Part shown: positions 58,393 to 64,000 of the stretch, one piece after another
Numbering within the stretch: position 1 is the first letter of the stretch
Layout of the letters: every line of letters starts with the position of its first letter
DNA from: Arenicola marina
Taxonomy: Eukaryota; Annelida; Polychaeta; Arenicolidae
Reading direction: 5' to 3'
Length of the DNA stretch: 64,000 bases
NCBI GenBank assembly: GCA_964019135.1
Contig: OZ025256.1
Location: 1,674,001 to 1,738,000, forward strand
Notes under the pieces: generated by a model
What the model was told of the DNA's origin: nothing
Database searches by the model: none
What the model saw: only the letters and a program-made list of their open reading frames with translations
Made by a program: the position numbers and the translations under genes

Positions 58393-58595
58393 AGTCCACC
58401 CCAATTAGATACCCCAAACACGAACTCCGAATCGCCTTGCTCCACTTCGATCAGACACCTTGGATCTATTTTGATCAAGCACCCAAGCCTCTTATAGTCC
58501 GGCCCCACGCCTCCTTTAAGCACCTTCTGCTACACCTACAGCCGGAGTTCCCCGAGTTCCTGTCTATGCTCACTTCCTTATTTGTATCCACTTAC

Positions 58596-58771
58596 CTGAC
58601 CGCCCCCACAGCTTCAGTTCACGGATGCCATTGAAGCCTTTCTATACACGCTGAAGATTGTAATTTTAATTAAATCTGTCATCACTGGACGCAGGCTGAA
58701 CTTTTGGAAGTCGGCATCGGGAGCGCAGTGGATCCGATGTAGTCTTTGCCCGCATCTTCCATGAGGAGGAC
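58596..58771 (-). pseudogene. Gene D exon 3: frameshifted second half of F5/8C domain 1
   Basis: Splice sites remain (GACAG acceptor, CAG|GTAAGT donor), but length is 176 nt and the reading frame breaks after VLLMEDAGKDYIGS. The expected strand-forming sequence continues in another frame and is disrupted again near its end. Confidence 0.8.
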
Positions 58772-60060
58772 CTGTCAGGAACGAGGACGACACGTGACCG
58801 AATTAAAGAACCACTAGCTCTGTTGCCATTAGGGCATCAGACCTATCTAATGTGCCTTCAACGTTATGGAGTTGTATTCGAATGTTCAACACCATTTATG
58901 AATCGGAGTTATAGCCAATGTTATAGATGGAAGCTGAATATGAATATGATAAATTGCTGTTATCATTTCAAAGAACGCATGTTTACGTTCGAGCTTTTTA
59001 TTTTTAATTAGTAAGATTGTAACGTATGACGCCTCGTTATTTGATGTACTATGTATTTGATTAACATATAAATGCCCGTGAACAGCATATTGGTGTTACA
59101 TATGACAAACAATGAAGGCATTGTCAGTGAAGCGTCTACAACCAAGTTAGTAAACCGCATCTGTGAACCAGTTCATATTTGGTGGTATGAGTACGCCACT
59201 GTTTACTTTGTCTTCTATGCTGAGGATGAAGATCTGAATGATGCGAGGGTTCCTTGGTGAATGAATATGGTGGTATTCATTTTTCTTAGTAAGACACGTC
59301 ATCGGAACAATATGCCAACATAATGTGGTTCCCGTTAGCCACCGTTAGATCACCATCTATAACAATGTATTAACAGAGGTTGCACATGCTTTACAGAAGA
59401 CACATACACATGACTCATTGCAGGGAACTAGAATCGCTACTGAGACGATTATTTGAGATAATAATCATTCTCTTTGCCAACGCTCACCATTTGGTACGAG
59501 TCGTCCGAGAAGAGCAACTTCAGTTCACGGTTCTGCTCTTCAGGTGCGCAGGTTTGCAAGATTTCGATTCCCACGAGGACGTGGGTGACCGGGAGGTTGA
59601 GCTGGATCCATTCCCCCACCCCGTCACCGTCTGACGCCCACTCGTCCTCTCCCGGTATTACCGACCCGTCGAAGGCTTTCTCAGAGGTGTAGTCTGCAAA
59701 CGCGCTTGATTCGGTGCACGTGACCCCGGTCAGGTCCACAAGGGAACCTATTGAAAGACAACCAATGAGAGAGTCACCATTTATTTTGCAAAATAACGCC
59801 TTTGCATGGGTGACGATAGAAAACGATTGGGCCAAATCGATATACTATCTAGATTGTTGTTATTACTGTTCCCTGTTCCGTTTGCCCTGTTTTGTTTTGA
59901 TTTTGTGTGTGTGTGTTTTGTTTTTTGAGCGAATAAACCTCGGCGTCTGCTCCTTGCCAACCAGTTCTGTATTATTTTGATTCGTGTGCTCTTCATGGCA
60001 ATAAAGATTAGTAATATATTATATCAATTACAAGGTAGCGGTAGACCCTCCACCATTACA
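58729..60060. repeat. Left copy of a near-identical tandem duplication
   Basis: From within gene D exon 3 through intron 2, exon 2 and into the intron-1 minisatellite, this matches 61867 to about 63190. The offset is 3138 bp before, and 3128 bp after, a 10-nt gap near 58790. I saw only one substitution outside the gap (59038 region). It is a recent duplication or an assembly artefact. Confidence 0.9.
59488..59747 (-). CDS. Gene D exon 2: first half of F5/8C domain 1
   Basis: 260 nt, open, with intact splice sites (TAG acceptor, ATG|GTGAGC donor). It contains LTGVTCTESS, EKAFDGSVIPGEDEW and GVGEWIQLNLPVTHVLVGIE. One conserved cysteine is replaced by serine. An almost exact second copy lies 3128 bp to the right. 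Confidence 0.8.
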
Positions 60061-61255
60061 GGTGGGTGACGGTAGACACCGTCATTACACGTGGGTAACG
60101 GTAGACCCACCACCATTACACGAGGGTGACGGTAGACACCGCCATTACACGTGGGTGACGGTAGACACCGCCATTACACGTGGGTGACGGCAGACACCAC
60201 CATTACACGTGGATGACGGTAGACACCGTCATTACACGTGGGTGACGGCAAACACCACCATTACACGAGGGTGACGGTAGACACCGCCATTACACGTGGG
60301 TGACGGCAAACACCACCATTACACGTGGGTGACGGTAGACACCGTCATTACACGTGGGTGACGGCAAACACCACCATTACACGTGGGTGACGGTAGACAC
60401 CGTCATTACACGTGGGTGACGGCAAACACCACCATTACACGTGGATGACGGTAGACACCGTCATTACACGTGGGTGACGGCAAACACCACCATTACACGT
60501 GGGGGACGGCAGACACCACCATTACACGTGGGTGACGGTAGACACCGCCATTACACGTGGGTGACGGCAAACACCACCATTACACGTGGGTGACGGTAGA
60601 CACCGTCATTACACGTGGGTGACGGCAAACACCACCATTACACGTGGGTGACGGCAGACACCACCATTACACGTGGGTGACGGCAGACACCACCATTACA
60701 GGTGGGTGACGGCAGACACCACCATTACACGTGGATGACGGTAGACACCGCCATTACACGAGGGTGACGGTAGACACCGCCATTACACGTGGGTGACGGC
60801 AAACACCACCATTACACGAGGGTGACGGTAGACACCACCATTACACGAGGGTGACGGTAGACACCATCATTACACGTGGGTGACGGAAGACACCACCATT
60901 ACACGAGGGTGACGGCAGACACCACCATTACACGAGGGTGACGGCAGACACCACCATTACACGTGGGTGACGGCAGACACCACCATTACACGTGGGTGAC
61001 GGCATACACCACCATTACACGTGGGTGACGGCAGACACCACCATTACACGTGGGTGACGGCAGACACCACCATTACACGAGGGTGACGGTGGACCCACAA
61101 CCATTACACGAGGGTGACGGCAGACACCACCATTCAACGAGGGTGACGGTAGACACCGCCATTACAGGTGGGTGACGGTAGACACCGTCATTACACGTGG
61201 GTAACGGTAGACACCACCACTACAGGGGGTTGACGGTAGACACCACCATAATACC
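60035..61255 (-). repeat. 29-bp minisatellite in gene D intron 1
   Basis: About 42 copies of CATTACACGTGGGTGACGGT plus AGACACCGC, with variants ACGAGGGTG, CAAACACCAC and others. Confidence 0.94.
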
Positions 61256-61535
61256 AGAGTGACGGTAGACACCGCGGTAGATACTGTCGGGCTACGGTAG
61301 ACACTGTCGGGCCACGGTAGACACCACCGTGCCACCGTAGACACTGTCGTGCCACGGTAGATACCACCGTGCCACGGTAGACACAGGCGTGCCACGGTAG
61401 ACACCACCGTGCCACGGTAGACACTGTCGGGCCACGGTAGACACCAACGTGCCACGGTAGACACTGTCGCGCCAAGGTAGACACTGTCGTGCCACGGTAG
61501 ACACTGTCGGGCCACGGTAGACACCACCATCGCGC
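61256..61535 (-). repeat. 20-bp minisatellite in gene D intron 1
   Basis: About 14 copies of CACGGTAGACACTGTCGTGC. It shares the ACGGTAGACAC core with the adjoining 29-bp array and matches the gene A intron-1 array when reversed. Confidence 0.92.
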
Positions 61536-61586
61536 GTGGGTGAAGGTAGACACAGGCACTTCTTTGTGTTTTATTTGCACTCTTAC

Positions 61587-61653
61587 CTGCTTCAGTCGCA
61601 GTCAGGGCTTGCAGCAGATAACCCGCGGTTACCCACAGTATGGCCGTTCTCAT
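61587..61653 (-). CDS. Gene D exon 1: signal peptide
   Basis: 67 nt encoding MRTAILWVTAGYLLQALTAT plus EA, with donor CAG|GTAAGA. It is nearly the same as in gene A and intact by itself. Confidence 0.75.
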
Positions 61654-61704
61654 CCCTCCACGGTCTGCTCACAGCCCTCGCAGGGACTGAATTGTAGTGA
61701 CTTC
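61654..61704 (-). promoter_or_regulatory. Gene D conserved 5' leader
   Basis: The reverse complement starts GAAGTCACTACA, as in A (2173-2218) and C, and leads into the ATG. It is a candidate 5' UTR or core-promoter remnant. Confidence 0.5.
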
Positions 61705-61866
61705 GCGTCTGGCGTCGAAGTAACTCGGCGCTCAAGTCCTTCGGTCAAAGTCTACCAATTGCATTCCTTTGGTTAAAAAGACCTTGGCATTGATTTTCCG
61801 CCGGATATGAAAACCCAACACATTGTATTGGACGAGTCAGCTAGCAAGTCTAAAACGTGTCACAAC

Positions 61867-61909
61867 TGGATCCGATGTAGTCTTTGCCCGCATCTTCCAT
61901 GAGGAGGAC
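61867..61909 (-). pseudogene. Gene E (partial): truncated exon 3
   Basis: The first 43 nt of the exon-3 copy, identical to gene D exon 3 up to the duplication breakpoint near TGGATCCG, where unrelated sequence takes over. Confidence 0.65.
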
Positions 61910-62615
61910 CTGTCAGGAACGAGGACCGAATTAAAGAACCACTAGCTCTGTTGCCATTAGGGCATCAGACCTATCTAATGTGCCTTCAACGTTATGGAGT
62001 TGTATTCGAATGTTCAACACCATTTATGAATCGGAGTTATAGCCAATGTTATAGATGGAAGCTGAATATGAATATGATAAATTGCTGTTATCATTTCAAA
62101 GAACGCATGTTTACGTTCGAGCTTTTTATTTTTAATTAGTAAGATTGTAACGTATGACGCCTCATTATTTGATGTACTATGTATTTGATTAACATATAAA
62201 TGCCCGTGAACAGCATATTGGTGTTACATATGACAAACAATGAAGGCATTGTCAGTGAAGCGTCTACAACCAAGTTAGTAAACCGCATCTGTGAACCAGT
62301 TCATATTTGGTGGTATGAGTACGCCACTGTTTACTTTGTCTTCTATGCTGAGGATGAAGATCTGAATGATGCGAGGGTTCCTTGGTGAATGAATATGGTG
62401 GTATTCATTTTTCTTAGTAAGACACGTCATCGGAACAATATGCCAACATAATGTGGTTCCCGTTAGCCACCGTTAGATCACCATCTATAACAATGTATTA
62501 ACAGAGGTTGCACATGCTTTACAGAAGACACATACACATGACTCATTGCAGGGAACTAGAATCGCTACTGAGACGATTATTTGAGATAATAATCATTCTC
62601 TTTGCCAACGCTCAC

Positions 62616-62875
62616 CATTTGGTACGAGTCGTCCGAGAAGAGCAACTTCAGTTCACGGTTCTGCTCTTCAGGTGCGCAGGTTTGCAAGATTTCGATTCCC
62701 ACGAGGACGTGGGTGACCGGGAGGTTGAGCTGGATCCATTCCCCCACCCCGTCACCGTCTGACGCCCACTCGTCCTCTCCCGGTATTACCGACCCGTCGA
62801 AGGCTTTCTCAGAGGTGTAGTCTGCAAACGCGCTTGATTCGGTGCACGTGACCCCGGTCAGGTCCACAAGGGAAC
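62616..62875 (-). CDS. Gene E (partial): exon 2 copy, first half of F5/8C domain
   Basis: A 260-nt copy of gene D exon 2 with the same predicted protein, shifted by 3128 bp. It lies upstream of the gene D start, so it cannot be a gene D exon. Its own exon 1 would lie beyond the right edge of the window, and its exon 3 is cut at 61867. Confidence 0.7.
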
Positions 62876-63164
62876 CTATTGAAAGACAACCAATGAGAGA
62901 GTCACCATTTATTTTGCAAAATAACGCCTTTGCATGGGTGACGATAGAAAACGATTGGGCCAAATCGATATACTATCTAGATTGTTGTTATTACTGTTCC
63001 CTGTTCCGTTTGCCCTGTTTTGTTTTGATTTTGTGTGTGTGTGTTTTGTTTTTTGAGCGAATAAACCTCGGCGTCTGCTCCTTGCCAACCAGTTCTGTAT
63101 TATTTTGATTCGTGTGCTCTTCATGGCAATAAAGATTAGTAATATATTATATCAATTACAAGGT

Positions 63165-64000
63165 AGCGGTAGACCCTCCACCATTACAGGTGGGTGACGG
63201 TAGACACCGTCATTACACGTGGGTGACGGCAGACACCACCATTACACGAGGGTGACGGTAGACACCGCCATTACACGTGGGTGACGGTAGACACCGCCAT
63301 TACACGAGGGTGACGGTAGACACCGCCATTACACGTGGGTGACGGCAAACACCACCATTACACGTGGGTGACGGTAGACACCGTCATTACACGTGGGTGA
63401 CGGCAAACACCACCATTACACGTGGGTGACGGCAGACACCACCATTACACGTGGGTGACGGCAGACACCACCATTACAGGTGGGTGACGGCAGACACCAC
63501 CATTACACGTGGATGACGGTAGACACCGCCATTACACGAGGGTGACGGTAGACACCGCCATTACACGTGGGTGACGGCAGACACCACCATTACACGAGGG
63601 TGACGGTAGACACCGCCATTACACGTGGGTGACGGCAAACACCACCATTACACGTGGGTGACGGTAGACACCGTCATTACACGTGGGTGACGGCAAACAC
63701 CACCATTACACGTGGGTGACGGCAGACACCACCATTACACGTGGGTGACGGCAGACACCACCATTACAGGTGGGTGACGGCAGACACCACCATTACACGT
63801 GGATGACGGTAGACACCGCCATTACACGAGGGTGACGGTAGACACCGCCATTACACGTGGGTGACGGCAAACACCACCATTACACGAGGGTGACGGTAGA
63901 CACCACCATTACACGAGGGTGACGGTAGACACCATCATTACACGTGGGTGACGGAAGACACCACCATTACACGAGGGTGACGGCAGACACCACCATTACA
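63165..64000 (-). repeat. 29-bp minisatellite belonging to partial gene E
   Basis: Same unit as 60035-61255, running off the right edge of the window. It is the expected intron 1 of gene E. Confidence 0.9.

Larger units (their letters stand above)
55224..61653 (-). pseudogene. Gene D: degenerate F5/8C - EGF - F5/8C paralogue
   Basis: Recognisable exons are at 61587-61653, 59488-59747, 58596-58771, 57359-57469 and 55224-55395. Exons 1, 2 and EGF are open with good splice sites. Exon 3 is 176 nt instead of 172, is shifted out of frame after about 14 codons, and has a second disruption near SVYS. The equivalent of exon 5 is not found between 55400 and 57350. The acceptor before exon 6 reads AT instead of AG. 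Domain 1 also lacks the cysteine in the CDKAFDG motif (TSEKAFDG here). These lesions argue for a pseudogene, although a short product from exons 1-2 cannot be excluded. Sequence before the EGF exon resembles gene A more than C. Confidence 0.75.
61867..63190. repeat. Right copy of a near-identical tandem duplication
   Basis: This copy carries gene E exon 2 and a stub of exon 3. It joins unrelated sequence at 61866, about 210 bp upstream of the gene D start codon. It lacks 10 nt present in the left copy. Confidence 0.9.

Overview
The window is eukaryotic genomic DNA from an animal. It is repeat-rich, carries no bacterial-style operons, and its genes are split into short exons with GT/AG boundaries. 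My best guess is an invertebrate deuterostome such as amphioxus. This is inferred from secreted coagulation-factor-type (F5/8 type C, discoidin-like) and EGF exons, tRNA-derived SINEs, several non-LTR retrotransposon types and very heavy minisatellite content. I cannot prove the species from the sequence.

The real genes form a cluster of four paralogues in alternating orientation. Gene A (+) has exons at 2219-2285, 2665-2927, 5632-5803, 10469-10579, 11445-11707 and 11886-12057. Gene B (-) has exons at 25188-25254, 24021-24283 and 21582-21738. Gene C (+) has exons at 27756-27822, 28767-29023, 29640-29811, 34724-34831, 35405-35670 and 45485-45656. Gene D (-) is degenerate, with exons at 61587-61653, 59488-59747, 58596-58771 (broken), 57359-57469 and 55224-55395. 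Part of a fifth copy, E (-), enters from the right edge (62616-62875 and 61867-61909). The full architecture, seen in A and C, is a 22-residue signal peptide, an F5/8C-like domain on two exons (about 263+172 nt), one EGF domain on one exon (about 111 nt), and a second F5/8C-like domain on two exons (about 263+172 nt). Each module is bounded by phase-1 introns. B keeps only the signal peptide and first domain. D has frameshifts, a lost splice acceptor and a missing exon.

Most of the remaining DNA is tandem repeat, and the repeats are not randomly placed. Intron 3 carries related 40-bp minisatellites in A, C and D. Intron 1 carries related 20-bp or 29-bp minisatellites in A, C and D. A 26-bp minisatellite with an AGCTGT core lies downstream of all four genes in gene-sense orientation, preceded by a conserved block of about 100-130 bp that ends at a splice-donor-like GTAAG/GTAAA. 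Gene C intron 5 has swollen to 9.8 kb (178 bp in A) with a 28-bp purine-rich array, a 38-bp array that flips orientation twice, and a Harbinger insertion. Long ORFs in these arrays are by-products of repeat units without stop codons.

Mobile elements include three tRNA-derived SINE copies with clear target-site duplications, an additional tRNA-like SINE candidate, three 5'-truncated non-LTR retrotransposon fragments, a PIF/Harbinger fragment with 45-bp terminal inverted repeats, TTAA-flanked MITEs and several other inverted-repeat elements. The right end contains a near-identical 3.1-kb-spaced tandem duplication (58729 to about 60060, and 61867 to about 63190).
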